NCBI RefSeq assembly: GCF_006352065.1
Contig: NZ_CP040915.1
Span: 1,302,001 to 1,366,000 of the forward strand
Length of the DNA stretch: 64,000 nt
Direction: 5' to 3'
Source: Georgenia yuyongxinii
GTDB lineage: Bacteria; Actinomycetota; Actinomycetes; Actinomycetales; Actinomycetaceae
In this document: one piece after another, positions 34,760 to 43,200 of the stretch
How positions within the stretch are numbered: position 1 is the first letter of the stretch
Layout: every line of letters begins with the position of its first letter
Position numbers and translations under genes: made by a program
The notes under the pieces: generated by a model
What the model was told of the DNA's origin: nothing
Databases searched by the model: none
The model's input: only the letters and a program-made list of their open reading frames with translations

Positions 34760-36241
34760 ATGCGCATCGACGTCCTGACGATCTTCCCCGCCTATCTCGA
34801 CGCACTCGACCTCTCACTCGTGGGCAAGGCACGCCGGGACGGTCTGCTGGACCTGCGCGTCCACGACCTGCGGGCCTGGACGACCGACCGCCACCGCACC
34901 GTCGACGACACACCCTTCGGCGGCGGCGCCGGCATGGTCATGCGGCCAGACATCTGGGGCAAGGCGCTCGACGACGTCCTCGCCACCGGAAGCGTGCCTG
35001 CTCCTGCCACCGAGACTCCCGCCGTCGGACTCGACCACCCCGCCCCGGCCGCCGCCGTCACGCTCACCCCCGCCCCTCGTCAGGTGCTGCTCGTGCCCAC
35101 CCCGTCGGGCGAGCGGTTTACCCAGGCCATGGCGGAGGACCTCGCCCGCGCCGACCAGCTCGTCCTCGCCTGCGGCCGCTACGAGGGCATCGACGCGCGC
35201 GTCGCCGAGCACTATGGCGCGTCCTCCTCCGTCGAGGTGCGCGAGGTCTCGCTCGGCGACTACGTGCTCAACGGCGGAGAGGTGGCCGCACTCGTCATCG
35301 TCGAGGCCGTCGCCCGTCTCCTGCCCGGTGTCCTCGGCAACCCGGACTCGCTCGTGGAGGAGTCCCACGGTGCGGCCGGCCTGCTCGAGTACCCGGTCTA
35401 CACGAAGCCACCGGTCTGGGCCGGGCTCGAGGTCCCGGAGGTCCTGACCTCCGGACACCACGGAAAGGTCGCGCGCTGGCGGCGCGACCAGGCCCTGGTC
35501 GGGACCGCGCGGCGGCGCCCCGACATGGTGGCCGCCCTCGACCCCCACCAGCTCGACCGCGCCGACCGGGTCGTGCTCGCCGGTCAGGGCTGGTTCGTCC
35601 CTGCCGGGGGCCGCCCCGCCCGGGTGACGGTGCGCCACGGGCGCGCCGAGGACGCCGCGGCGCTCGCCGAGCTCGCAGCGTTCACCTTCCCGCTGGCCTG
35701 CCCGCCCCACATGGCGGTCCAGGACATCCAGGCCTTCATCAGCGAACACCTCACGTCCGCGCACTTCGACGCGTACCTCGCCGACGCCGCCCGCTACCAG
35801 GTGCTGACGGCGGAGTCCGCCGACGGCGTGCTGGTCGGGTACACGCTCACGGTCCTCCCGCTCAGCGCCGACGAGCCGCCGTACGCGGACGACGTGGCCG
35901 CGCTCGTGACGGCACGGCCCGCCGCCGAGCTCAGCAAGGTCTACGTCCTGCCCGACTACCAGGGCTCCGGCGTCGCCGGGGTGCTCTTGGAGGCCACCGC
36001 CGCGGACCTGGCCGTTCGGGTGGTCGACGGGGTGGCGCCCGCGGCGTTGTGGCTGGGCACGAACAAGGCGAACCGCCGGGCGCAGCGTAGCTACCAGCGG
36101 GCCGGGTTCACCGTGGTCGGCACCCGCCGCTTCCGGGTGGGGGACAGCCTCGAGGAGGACCTCGTCATGGTGCGCGACCTGCGCGCCGGCGAGGCGGCGG
36201 AGGTGGGGGAGACCACAGGGCCGACGTCCGGCACGCGTTAG
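34760..36241 (+). CDS. trmD: tRNA (guanine-37-N1)-methyltransferase TrmD fused to a GNAT acetyltransferase domain
   Basis: TrmD methylates G37 of tRNAs with S-adenosylmethionine and prevents frameshifting. Residues 1-270 are a complete Trm[36 protein letters not shown] (49-63), [13 protein letters not shown] (136-148) and the knot with [11 protein letters not shown] (164-174, including the catalytic Asp). The frame then continues with no stop into a GNAT domain at about 287-475, with the acetyl-CoA loop [14 protein letters not shown] (397-410, QGSGVA) and the GNAT-typical [14 protein letters not shown] (441-454). TrmD is normally 230-280 residues; this one is 493. A domain fusion is the direct reading; the acetylation target is unknown. 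Confidence 0.95.
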   Translation: MRIDVLTIFPAYLDALDLSLVGKARRDGLLDLRVHDLRAWTTDRHRTVDDTPFGGGAGMVMRPDIWGKALDDVLATGSVPAPATETPAVGLDHPAPAAAVTLTPAPRQVLLVPTPSGERFTQAMAEDLARADQLVLACGRYEGIDARVAEHYGASSSVEVREVSLGDYVLNGGEVAALVIVEAVARLLPGVLGNPDSLVEESHGAAGLLEYPVYTKPPVWAGLEVPEVLTSGHHGKVARWRRDQALVGTARRRPDMVAALDPHQLDRADRVVLAGQGWFVPAGGRPARVTVRHGRAEDAAALAELAAFTFPLACPPHMAVQDIQAFISEHLTSAHFDAYLADAARYQVLTAESADGVLVGYTLTVLPLSADEPPYADDVAALVTARPAAELSKVYVLPDYQGSGVAGVLLEATAADLAVRVVDGVAPAALWLGTNKANRRAQRSYQRAGFTVVGTRRFRVGDSLEEDLVMVRDLRAGEAAEVGETTGPTSGTR

Positions 36242-36267
36242 GCACGCCGTCGGCGGTGTGGCAGACT
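36238..36267 (+). promoter_or_regulatory. Putative rplS promoter
   Basis: TTAGGC (36238-36243), an 18-bp spacer, and CAGACT (36262-36267) within GTGGCAGACTAGG. It resembles the rpsP promoter. The 150-nt leader includes a small hairpin, GGCGGC/GCCGCC at 36359-36375, but no recognised L19 leader. Confidence 0.4.
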
Positions 36268-36419
36268 AGGACGGCCGCGCGCCGCGGCATCCTGCCCGTC
36301 CGACCTGCCTCAGGGGGTCTCCAGGGCTCGCGAGCGCCGAGCACCCACGACCGAACGCGGCGGCATCGAGCCGCCCTGACAGCGCGCGTGACCTGTGGCA
36401 CGAGCGGGAAGAGATCATC

Positions 36420-36776
36420 ATGCAGACTCTGGACATCGTCGACGTCGCCTCGCTGCGCGACGACATCCCCGCCTTCCGTGCGGGCGACACCGTCAAGGTC
36501 AACGTCAAGGTCGTCGAGGGCAACCGCTCCCGCATCCAGGTCTTCCAGGGCATCGTGATCGCCCGCTCCGGCTCCGGCGTCCGCGAGACCTTCAAGGTCC
36601 GCAAGGTCAGCTTCGGCGTGGGCGTCGAGCGCACGTTCCCCGTGCACTCCCCGTCGATCGACTCCGTCGAGGTCCTGACCCGCGGTGACGTGCGCCGCGC
36701 GAAGCTGTACTTCCTGCGCGAGCTGCGCGGCAAGAAGGCCAAGATCAAGGAGAAGCGCGACACCGTCGCCCGCTGA
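36420..36776 (+). CDS. rplS: 50S ribosomal protein L19
   Basis: L19 lies at the 30S-50S interface. The product is 118 residues, the normal length. It runs from [20 protein letters not shown] through [20 protein letters not shown] and [20 protein letters not shown] to the basic tail [19 protein letters not shown]. It has its own promoter-like sequence and a strong terminator hairpin 20 bp after the stop, so it is probably transcribed both alone and with trmD. Confidence 0.97.
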   Translation: MQTLDIVDVASLRDDIPAFRAGDTVKVNVKVVEGNRSRIQVFQGIVIARSGSGVRETFKVRKVSFGVGVERTFPVHSPSIDSVEVLTRGDVRRAKLYFLRELRGKKAKIKEKRDTVAR

Positions 36777-36796
36777 TCGACCTGCGCCTCCACCGT

Positions 36797-36826
36797 CTGC
36801 CCGGCACACTCAGGTGTGCCGGGCAG
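36797..36826 (+). terminator. Perfect 13-bp hairpin after rplS
   Basis: CTGCCCGGCACAC (36797-36809), loop TCAG, and GTGTGCCGGGCAG (36814-36826) form a perfect stem. There is no T-tract. It separates rplS from lepB. Confidence 0.75.
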
Positions 36827-36912
36827 CGGTGCCTGACGGCGCGGTTAAGGTCGTGCTTGGCCCGTACACGATGCTGGCCCGAGCCGGTATCGACGAACGA
36901 GGGAGACGAGGC

Positions 36913-37878
36913 GTGACCACCCACAGCGCCGGGACGCCCGACCCCGCCACGCCGCTCCCGGCGCACCGGCGGCGCCTTCGTGGCGACGCCGCCAGCACGG
37001 CCAACGCCACGCCCGAGGAGATCCTCCCGGCCACCCCGGAGACCCCCACGGCGCACGAGGACCCGCTCCCGCCGAGCTTCCCGCCGTCCGACGGCGTCCG
37101 TGCCATGCCCCCGCGGCCGGAGGTCGCCGGCGGTGCCGCGCCGACGGTGCGGGGTGCCGCCACGAAGGGGCACGGCGCGGCCCCGCACTCCAAGGTCACG
37201 AAGCCGGTCAAGGGCGGCTGGCTGCGCGAGAGCGTCACCGTGATGGTGTGCGCGCTCGTGCTCTCCATCCTCATCAAGACGTTCCTGGCCCAGGCGTTCT
37301 ACATCCCCTCGGGCTCCATGGAGAACACCCTCGCCGTGGGTGACCGGGTGATGGTCAACAAGCTCGCGCCGGGCCCCTTCGACCTCGACCGCGGCGACAT
37401 CGTCGTGTTCGTCGACCCCGGCGGCTGGCTCGGTGACCTGCCGCCGGACGCGCGCCCCGAGTGGCAGCAGACCATGACCGAGGTCCTCACGTTCGTGGGT
37501 CTGCTCCCGCAGGACGCCGGGCACCACCTGATCAAGCGGCTCATCGGCCTGCCGGGCGACACCGTCGCGTGCTGCAACGACGCCGGTCAGCTCACCGTCA
37601 ACGGCCAGGCGATCGAGGAGCCGTACCTCAAGCCCGGCACCGACCCCAGCGACGTGGAGTTTAAGACGACGGTCGACCCGGACAAGATCTGGGTGATGGG
37701 GGACAACCGGTCGAACTCCGAAGACTCCCGCGCCCACATGGGGCAGCCCGGCGGGGGGATGGTGCCGATCAAGAACGTCGTCGGGCGGGCCTTCGTGGTC
37801 CTGTGGCCGGCCGAGCGCATCAAGATCCTCAACAACCCCGAAACGACCTTCGCCAACGTGCCGGAGCCCGCTCTATGA
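36913..37878 (+). CDS. lepB: Signal peptidase I
   Basis: Signal peptidase I cleaves signal peptides of secreted proteins outside the membrane. The product is 321 residues from the GTG at 36913, which follows GAGGGAGACGAG. A Pro/Ala-rich cytoplasmic region of about 105 residues precedes one membrane helix (VTVMVCALVLSILIKTFLAQ). The catalytic Ser135 lies in FYIPSGSMENTL and the general-base Lys208 in LIKRLIGLPGDTV; box E is WVMGDNRSNSEDSRAH. The long N-terminal cytoplasmic extension is low in conservation. The stop overlaps the rnhB ATG (ATGA). Confidence 0.96.
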   Translation: MTTHSAGTPDPATPLPAHRRRLRGDAASTANATPEEILPATPETPTAHEDPLPPSFPPSDGVRAMPPRPEVAGGAAPTVRGAATKGHGAAPHSKVTKPVKGGWLRESVTVMVCALVLSILIKTFLAQAFYIPSGSMENTLAVGDRVMVNKLAPGPFDLDRGDIVVFVDPGGWLGDLPPDARPEWQQTMTEVLTFVGLLPQDAGHHLIKRLIGLPGDTVACCNDAGQLTVNGQAIEEPYLKPGTDPSDVEFKTTVDPDKIWVMGDNRSNSEDSRAHMGQPGGGMVPIKNVVGRAFVVLWPAERIKILNNPETTFANVPEPAL

Positions 37879-38948
37879 CGAGCCCAGCACGAATCCGCAC
37901 GACGGGGGAGGGCACCGCGACCGCCCGCACGACGGCGGAGCGCACCGCGACCGCCCGCAAGACCACCGCAAGGGGCCGGACCCGGCCCTCGCGGAGCCTC
38001 GAGAACTCGCTGCTGGGCGGGCTCGGCCCCGGCGCGCTGGTGGCCGGGATGGACGAGGTGGGGCGCGGTGCGCTGGCCGGGCCCGTCACGGTGGGCGTCG
38101 CCGTCGTCACGGAGCAGACCTCCCGCCGGATGCCGCCCGGGCTGGCCGACTCCAAGCTCCTCACGCCCCAGGCGCGCCAGGATCTCGTCTCGCCCGTACG
38201 TGGCTGGTGCACCGGCTGGGCCGTCGGGCACGCCAGCCCGGACGAGATCGACGAGCTCGGCATCATCGCGGCCCTGCGCCTGGCCGGGCGACGCGCGCTC
38301 GCCGACCTCGCCGCCGCCGGGCTGTCGCCGGGCGTGATCATTCTCGACGGCGTCCACGACTGGCTGAGCGAGCCGGCCCAAGGTGAGCTGTTTGCGCCGG
38401 AGCCGCCGCCGGTGCACATCCCCGGCACGGACCTCGAGCCGGTGGTCCCGCCGGTGCGCACGCAGGTGAAGGCCGACATGACCAGCGCCGTGGTCGCGGC
38501 CGCAAGCGTGCTGGCGAAGGTCGAGCGCGACGCGATCATGGTCAAGCTGGACCCGGAGCACCCCGAGTACGGCTGGGCCGCCAACAAGGGGTACAGCTCC
38601 GCAGAGCACATCGCCGCCCTGCGCGAGCACGGCGCCTGCGCGCTGCACCGCCGTTCGTGGCACCTGCCGGGCATCGGCGACGACGTCGGCACCGGCGACG
38701 ACGCGGACGTCGAGGTGACGGTGCACGCCTCGGGCGAGGTCGGCTTCGGGTCCGCGGAGGCGGGGCTCGACCCTGACGGCGGTGGGGTGGGTTCGGACGA
38801 CCATGACCCCCGCACACAGGACGCGGCCGACCTGTTCGGCGCGTACGACCACGACCCGTACGCCGGGTCTGTCGAGGAGGTCGTCACAGCTCTCGAGCCG
38901 GCCGGCGTGGTCGGCCGTCCCCGCGGGCAGGGGATGATGGTCCCGTGA
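37875..38948 (+). CDS. rnhB: Ribonuclease HII
   Basis: RNase HII removes ribonucleotides misincorporated into DNA. The catalytic acids are visible: Asp60 and Glu61 in AGMDEVGRGALAGP, Asp158 in GVIILDGVHDWL, and Asp201 in QVKADMTSAVVAAASVLAKV. The catalytic domain spans about 45-258. The product is 357 residues, longer than the usual 200-260. It carries a Thr/Ala/Arg-rich N-terminal segment with internal repeats (TATART, TATARK) and an acidic C-terminal tail of about 100 residues (GIGDDVGTGDDADVEVTVHA onward). A later start is possible; the four-base overlap with lepB favours this one. DUF2469 overlaps the end (GTGA). Confidence 0.93.
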   Translation: MTSPARIRTTGEGTATARTTAERTATARKTTARGRTRPSRSLENSLLGGLGPGALVAGMDEVGRGALAGPVTVGVAVVTEQTSRRMPPGLADSKLLTPQARQDLVSPVRGWCTGWAVGHASPDEIDELGIIAALRLAGRRALADLAAAGLSPGVIILDGVHDWLSEPAQGELFAPEPPPVHIPGTDLEPVVPPVRTQVKADMTSAVVAAASVLAKVERDAIMVKLDPEHPEYGWAANKGYSSAEHIAALREHGACALHRRSWHLPGIGDDVGTGDDADVEVTVHASGEVGFGSAEAGLDPDGGGVGSDDHDPRTQDAADLFGAYDHDPYAGSVEEVVTALEPAGVVGRPRGQGMMVP

Positions 38949-39247
38949 GCGCAGAGGACCTGGAGAACTACGAGACCGAGCTCGAGCTGGACCTGTATCG
39001 CGAGTATCGCGACGTCGTGGGCCTGTTCTCGTACGTCGTCGAGACCGAACGGCGGTTCTACCTCGCCAACAACGTCGACGTGCAGGTGCGCTCGACGGGT
39101 GGAGAGGTCTTCTTCGAGCTCACCCTCTCCGACGCCTGGGTCTGGGACGTCTACCGCTCGGCCCGGTTCGTGAAGTCGGTGCGGGTCGTGACGTTCAAGG
39201 ACGTCAACATCGAGGAGCTCGCGAAGCGCGAGCTCGAGCTGCCGTAG
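38945..39247 (+). CDS. DUF2469 protein
   Basis: The product is exactly 100 residues, from a GTG overlapping the rnhB stop by four bases. The sequence SAEDLENYETELELDLYREY and RDVVGLFSYVVETERRFYLA is the hallmark of DUF2469, a small, highly conserved actinobacterial family almost always encoded right after rnhB. No catalytic motif or membrane segment is present, and its role is unknown. It is convergent with the dihydrofolate reductase-like gene. Confidence 0.95.
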   Translation: MSAEDLENYETELELDLYREYRDVVGLFSYVVETERRFYLANNVDVQVRSTGGEVFFELTLSDAWVWDVYRSARFVKSVRVVTFKDVNIEELAKRELELP

Positions 39248-39272
39248 CGACGTCGTTCCCGCGGAGGCCGGC

Positions 39273-39830
39273 TCAAGCGTCTGGGCGGTAGGTCAGCAGC
39301 ACGTTGCCGTTGCCCAACTGACGCACGTCCGAGCGGCGAAGGCCCACGGGGTCCGCTGCGCCGGCGAAGACCGATCGGCCCGCGCCGAGCACGACCGGGT
39401 TGACAACGACGCGCAGCTCGTCGACCACACCGGTGGGGAGCAAGGTGCCGACGAGTGTGGAGCTGCCGAAGATGGCGATGTCCTTGCCGGGCAGGCGCTT
39501 GACTGCCGCGAGATGCCCCGCGACGTCGTCGGCCACGAAGGTCGTCGGCCCCCAGGGGTGGGCGGAGAGAGTGCGGGAGGCGACGATCTTGGGTAGGTCG
39601 TTCATGAAGCCGACGACCACGGGGTCCTCCCGGGAGGCCTCCTCGGTGGGCCAGTAGCTGGCCATCATCTCGAAGGTGCGGCGGCCCATGACGATCGTGT
39701 CGATGGCGTCCGCCTGTCCCCGGGAGTACCGCTCGAGCTCGTCGTCGGTGCGGAACCACTCGAGCCCGCCGTCTGGGTCGGCGTAGTAACCATCGAGACT
39801 CGTGAGCAGAAAGGCGTAGATCCGGCGCAT
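39273..39830 (-). CDS. Dihydrofolate reductase-fold (RibD C-terminal-like) protein
   Basis: The product is 185 residues from the ATG at 39830. It has the DHFR/RibD-C fold seen in many actinobacterial accessory reductases: MRRIYAFLLTSLDGYYADPD, DTIVMGRRTFEMMASYWPTE, ... KDIAIFGSSTLVGTLLPTGV (NADPH-binding) and VDELRVVVNPVVLGAGRSVF. Members of this superfamily reduce pteridines or pyrimidine intermediates, but these stand-alone proteins are mostly uncharacterised, so a folate role should not be assumed. It stands alone, divergent from yraN, inside an otherwise conserved core-gene run. Confidence 0.85.
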   Translation of the reverse strand: MRRIYAFLLTSLDGYYADPDGGLEWFRTDDELERYSRGQADAIDTIVMGRRTFEMMASYWPTEEASREDPVVVGFMNDLPKIVASRTLSAHPWGPTTFVADDVAGHLAAVKRLPGKDIAIFGSSTLVGTLLPTGVVDELRVVVNPVVLGAGRSVFAGAADPVGLRRSDVRQLGNGNVLLTYRPDA

Positions 39831-40016
39831 CGTCGTGCTCCCCTCAACGACGAGCACGCTACCCCCGCGGCCCCGCGGCCCCGTGCGACTGCGGACCCTC
39901 ACGGCGCACCTGCTCGCCGCCTTTCTCGGGTTGAGCTGTCCCGCCGTCCACAGGACCGATCCCGTGTCGTGCGACGGCTGCACCGTTCCGGCCACCCTGA
40001 GGGTGGAGGTGGTGCC

Positions 40017-40379
40017 ATGCGAGCCAAGGACGCCGTCGGGGCCTACGGGGAGCGGGTCGCGGCGCGGAAGCTGCGCGAGGTGGGCCTGGAGCTGCTCGAC
40101 CGCAACTGGCGCTGCCAGCTGGGCGAGATCGACCTGGTCGCCCTGGACCGGAGCACCGACGAGGTCGTGTTCGTCGAGGTCAAGACCCGGCGGGGCAGCG
40201 CTTTCGGGCACCCCGCCGAGGCCGTCGACCGGCTGAAGCTCGCGCGCCTGCGTCGGTTGGCCGGGCGCTGGCTCAGCGAGCACGAGGTTCGCGCGGGCGG
40301 GATGCGGATGGATGTGGTCGCCGTGCGTCCCCAGCCGAGCGGGCCCGCTCAGGTCGAGCATCTCGTGGGGGTGGGCTGA
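40017..40379 (+). CDS. YraN family (UPF0102) nuclease-like protein
   Basis: The product is 120 residues from the ATG at 40017, with GGAGGTGG upstream. It carries the restriction-endonuclease-like core: GAYGERVAARKLREVGLELL, then LGEIDLVALDR (Glu and Asp) and VFVEVKTRRGSAFG (the ExK motif), then AVDRLKLARLRRLAGRWL. YraN proteins are widespread and probably act in DNA repair or recombination, but their activity is not settled. The next gene, yifB, begins immediately after the stop; dprA and xerC follow, a group linked to DNA processing. Confidence 0.9.
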   Translation: MRAKDAVGAYGERVAARKLREVGLELLDRNWRCQLGEIDLVALDRSTDEVVFVEVKTRRGSAFGHPAEAVDRLKLARLRRLAGRWLSEHEVRAGGMRMDVVAVRPQPSGPAQVEHLVGVG

Positions 40380-41930
40380 GTGCGGCTCGGCCGGACCTGG
40401 ACGGTCGCGCTGGTGGGCCTGACCGGGCACCTGGTGGAGGTCGAGGCGCACCGCAGCCCGGGGCTGCCCGCGTTCACCGTCGTCGGGCTGCCGGACGCGT
40501 CTGTCAACGAGGCCCGCGAGCGGGTCCGGTCCGCGGTGACGGCCTCCGGGCTGGCGTGGCAGTCGGCGCGGCGCACCGTCAACCTCTCACCCGCCTCCCT
40601 GCCCAAGTCCGGCGCGGGGCTCGACCTCGCCCTCGCCGTTGCCGTGCTGGTCGCGGACGACCTGCCCGCCGCCGACGTCGCGGCGCGCACGGTGCACCTC
40701 GGCGAGCTCGCGCTCGACGGGCGGGTCCGGCCGGTGCGGGGCGTGCTGCCCGCGGTCGCGGCAGCGGTGGCGGCCGGTCGCAGCGACGTGGTGGTGCCTG
40801 CCGCGAACGCCACCGAGGCCGCGCTCGTGCCCGGCGCGCGCGTGCGGGGCGTGCTCCATCTCGCCGAGGTGGTCCGCCTGTACGGCGGCGTCGCGCACGT
40901 GCCCGACGTCGCCGCGATGACGACGACCCGGCCGGGCTCACCGGCCACCCCCCGCCCCGAGACGGGGGAGGACCTCGGCGAGGTGGTCGGCCAGGACGAG
41001 GCACGCTTCGCCGTCGAGGTCGCGGCGGCGGGCGGGCACCACCTGCTGCTCATGGGGGCGCCCGGCTCGGGAAAGACGATGCTCGCCGCCCGCATGCCCG
41101 GGCTGCTGCCCGACCTCGACGACGAGGACGCCGTCGAGGTGACGGCGGTCCACTCCGTCGCGGGAACGTTCGACCCCGTCGGCGGGCTGCTGCGCCGGCC
41201 CCCGTTCGAGGACCCGCACCACACCGCCACCCCTGCGGCAGTCATCGGCGGCGGCTCGGGCCTGCCGCGCCCCGGGGCGGCGAGCCGGGCGCACCGCGGG
41301 GTGCTGTTCCTCGACGAGGCGCCCGAGTTCTCTCCGCGGGTGCTCCAGACGCTGCGACAGCCCCTCGAGCACGGCGAGCTTGTGCTGCACCGGGCCGCGG
41401 GCACGGCCCGGTACCCCGCACGGTTCCAGCTCGTCCTTGCCGCCAACCCATGCCCGTGCGGGATGGCGGTGGGCAAGGGACTGCGGTGCACGTGCACGGC
41501 GGTCGAGCGGCGCCGTTACCTCGGGCGGCTGAGCGGGCCGCTCCTGGACCGGATCGACATGCAGGTCGACGTCGAACCGGTCACCCGCGCGATGCTCGCC
41601 CTGGCCGCCGCACCCGAGACCACGCAGGTGGTTGGCGGCAGGGTCGCGGCCGCCCGTGCCCGCCAGTCCACGCGGCTCGCCGGGACGCCTTGGCGCACGA
41701 ACGGTGAGGTCCCCGGGGCCTGGCTGCGCGGCGCGGACAGCCACCTGCCCGACGGCGTGCGCCGCACCCTTGAGCGTGCCCTGGACCGTGGCTCGCTGAG
41801 CATGCGTGGCGTGGACCGTGTGCTGCGCGTGGCGTGGACGCTCGCCGACCTCGAGGGGCGGACCCGGCCGAGCGAGGCGGATGTCGGCACCGCGATCGGC
41901 CTGCGCACCCGAGGTGGTACCGGTGCGTGA
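40380..41930 (+). CDS. YifB/ComM-family Mg-chelatase-like AAA+ ATPase
   Basis: The product is 516 residues from the GTG at 40380, directly after the yraN stop. An N-terminal Lon-like domain contains LTGHLVEVEAHRSPGLPAFT and NLSPASLPKSGAGLDLALAV. The AAA+ core has Walker A LLMGAPGSGKTMLA and Walker B GVLFLDEAPEFSPRVLQTL, then LVLAANPCPCGMAVGKGLRC, and a C-terminal lid (MSMRGVDRVLRVAWTLADLE in essence). ComM, the best-studied relative, is a helicase promoting branch migration in transformation. The stop overlaps dprA by eight bases, which supports a shared role in DNA uptake or recombination. Confidence 0.92.
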   Translation: MRLGRTWTVALVGLTGHLVEVEAHRSPGLPAFTVVGLPDASVNEARERVRSAVTASGLAWQSARRTVNLSPASLPKSGAGLDLALAVAVLVADDLPAADVAARTVHLGELALDGRVRPVRGVLPAVAAAVAAGRSDVVVPAANATEAALVPGARVRGVLHLAEVVRLYGGVAHVPDVAAMTTTRPGSPATPRPETGEDLGEVVGQDEARFAVEVAAAGGHHLLLMGAPGSGKTMLAARMPGLLPDLDDEDAVEVTAVHSVAGTFDPVGGLLRRPPFEDPHHTATPAAVIGGGSGLPRPGAASRAHRGVLFLDEAPEFSPRVLQTLRQPLEHGELVLHRAAGTARYPARFQLVLAANPCPCGMAVGKGLRCTCTAVERRRYLGRLSGPLLDRIDMQVDVEPVTRAMLALAAAPETTQVVGGRVAAARARQSTRLAGTPWRTNGEVPGAWLRGADSHLPDGVRRTLERALDRGSLSMRGVDRVLRVAWTLADLEGRTRPSEADVGTAIGLRTRGGTGA

Positions 41931-43143
41931 CCTGCCGTTCGACATCGACGACCCCCGGCTCGCCGCGGCCGCGTGGAGCCGGTTGCTCGAGCCCGGCGAC
42001 AAGGTGACCGCCGCGCTCGTCTCCCGGCTCGGCGCCGTGGAGGCGCTCCAGTGGCTGGTGAGCGTCGGCCGTCGCGGGGTCGACGCCGAGGCCGGGCCGT
42101 CGGCTCAGGCGGCCGCGCGGCTGGTGCCACGCCTGGAGCATCTGGACATTCGTCTTGAGCTCGACGTGCTCGCCGGGCTGGGCGGTCATCTGGTGCTCCC
42201 CGGCGACCAGGGGTGGCCCGCCCAGCTCGACGACCTGGGCGAGGAGCGCCCCTTCGCGCTGTGGGTGCGCGGGCGGCTGCCTGGCGAGGTACCGATGGCG
42301 CAGCCGGGATCGGCCCGCGCCGACACGCCCGCCGTCGCCGTCGTCGGGGCCCGGGCCGCCACGGCATACGGGCAACGGGTGGCCGCCGAGCTGGCGGTGG
42401 GCCTCACGGAGGCCGGGGTCGCCGTGGTCTCCGGCGGTGCCTACGGCATCGACGCCGCGGCGCACCGCGGCACGCTGACCTCGGGCGGGTACACCGTGGC
42501 GATCCTTGCCGGCGGTGTTGACCGCCTCTACCCCGCGGGCAACGCCGCCCTGCTGGAGGCGATCGCGGCCGACGGCGCCCTGCTCGCCGAGGTACCGCCG
42601 GGTTGCGCTCCCAGCCGCTCGCGGTTCCTCGCCCGCAACCGGCTCATCGCGGCCCTGGCCGGCGCCACCGTGGTGGTCGAGGCCGCATGGCGCTCGGGGG
42701 CGCTGAACACCGCGTCGCACGCCGCCGGCCTGTCCCGCCCGGTCGGCGCGGTCCCCGGACCGGTGACCTCCATGGCCTCGGCCGGTTGCCACCGGCTGAT
42801 GCGTGAGCAGGGCGCCGTCTGCGTCACGGACGCCGGCGAGGTGCTCGAGCTCGTCATGCCGCTCGGAGCGGTGGCACCGCAGTCGCCACCGGTCCAGCCC
42901 AGCCTGCTCGACGATCTTGACCCCGGCGCCGCCCGGGTGCTCGACGCGCTGCCGGCACGTGGCTCGGCCGTCGTGCCGAGCATCGCGCGGGCCGCGGGCC
43001 TGTCCCCGGCGGAGGTCCGCTCGGCCCTCGGGCACCTCGAGCTCGGCGGACAGGTGGAGCGCGACGGCGGCGCGTGGCGGCGTGCCCGCGTTGAGCGTGG
43101 TGAGCGCGGACGCGACCGCGGTACCAGGCGTGGTTCACCGTGA
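41923..43143 (+). CDS. dprA: DNA-processing protein DprA
   Basis: DprA loads RecA onto incoming single-stranded DNA in transformation. The product is 406 residues from the GTG at 41923, overlapping yifB by eight bases. The Rossmann-like core is clear: VAVVGARAATAYGQRVAAEL, VVSGGAYGIDAAAHRGTLTS, VAILAGGVDRLYPAGNAALL, GCAPSRSRFLARNRLIAALA and VVVEAAWRSGALNTASHAAG. A C-terminal winged helix (LSPAEVRSALGHLELGGQVE) follows. The N-terminal 100 residues form the usual helical domain. No other competence genes are in the window. Confidence 0.96.
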   Translation: MRDLPFDIDDPRLAAAAWSRLLEPGDKVTAALVSRLGAVEALQWLVSVGRRGVDAEAGPSAQAAARLVPRLEHLDIRLELDVLAGLGGHLVLPGDQGWPAQLDDLGEERPFALWVRGRLPGEVPMAQPGSARADTPAVAVVGARAATAYGQRVAAELAVGLTEAGVAVVSGGAYGIDAAAHRGTLTSGGYTVAILAGGVDRLYPAGNAALLEAIAADGALLAEVPPGCAPSRSRFLARNRLIAALAGATVVVEAAWRSGALNTASHAAGLSRPVGAVPGPVTSMASAGCHRLMREQGAVCVTDAGEVLELVMPLGAVAPQSPPVQPSLLDDLDPGAARVLDALPARGSAVVPSIARAAGLSPAEVRSALGHLELGGQVERDGGAWRRARVERGERGRDRGTRRGSP

Positions 43144-43188
43144 TCGGTCACGCCCGCGCCGTTACGCGCCCTTCATCCGCACCGGCCG

Positions 43189-43194
43189 TAACGT
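43189..43194 (+). promoter_or_regulatory. -10 box TAACGT for a leaderless xerC transcript
   Basis: TAACGT ends 6 nt before the xerC ATG at 43201, with only Gs and a T between, so initiation is probably leaderless. Confidence 0.5.
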
Positions 43195-43200
43195 GGGGGT

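Noticed and set aside
36242-36419. L19 leader RNA before rplS
   Set aside because: Only one small hairpin is visible, and the known L19 leader families are from other phyla.
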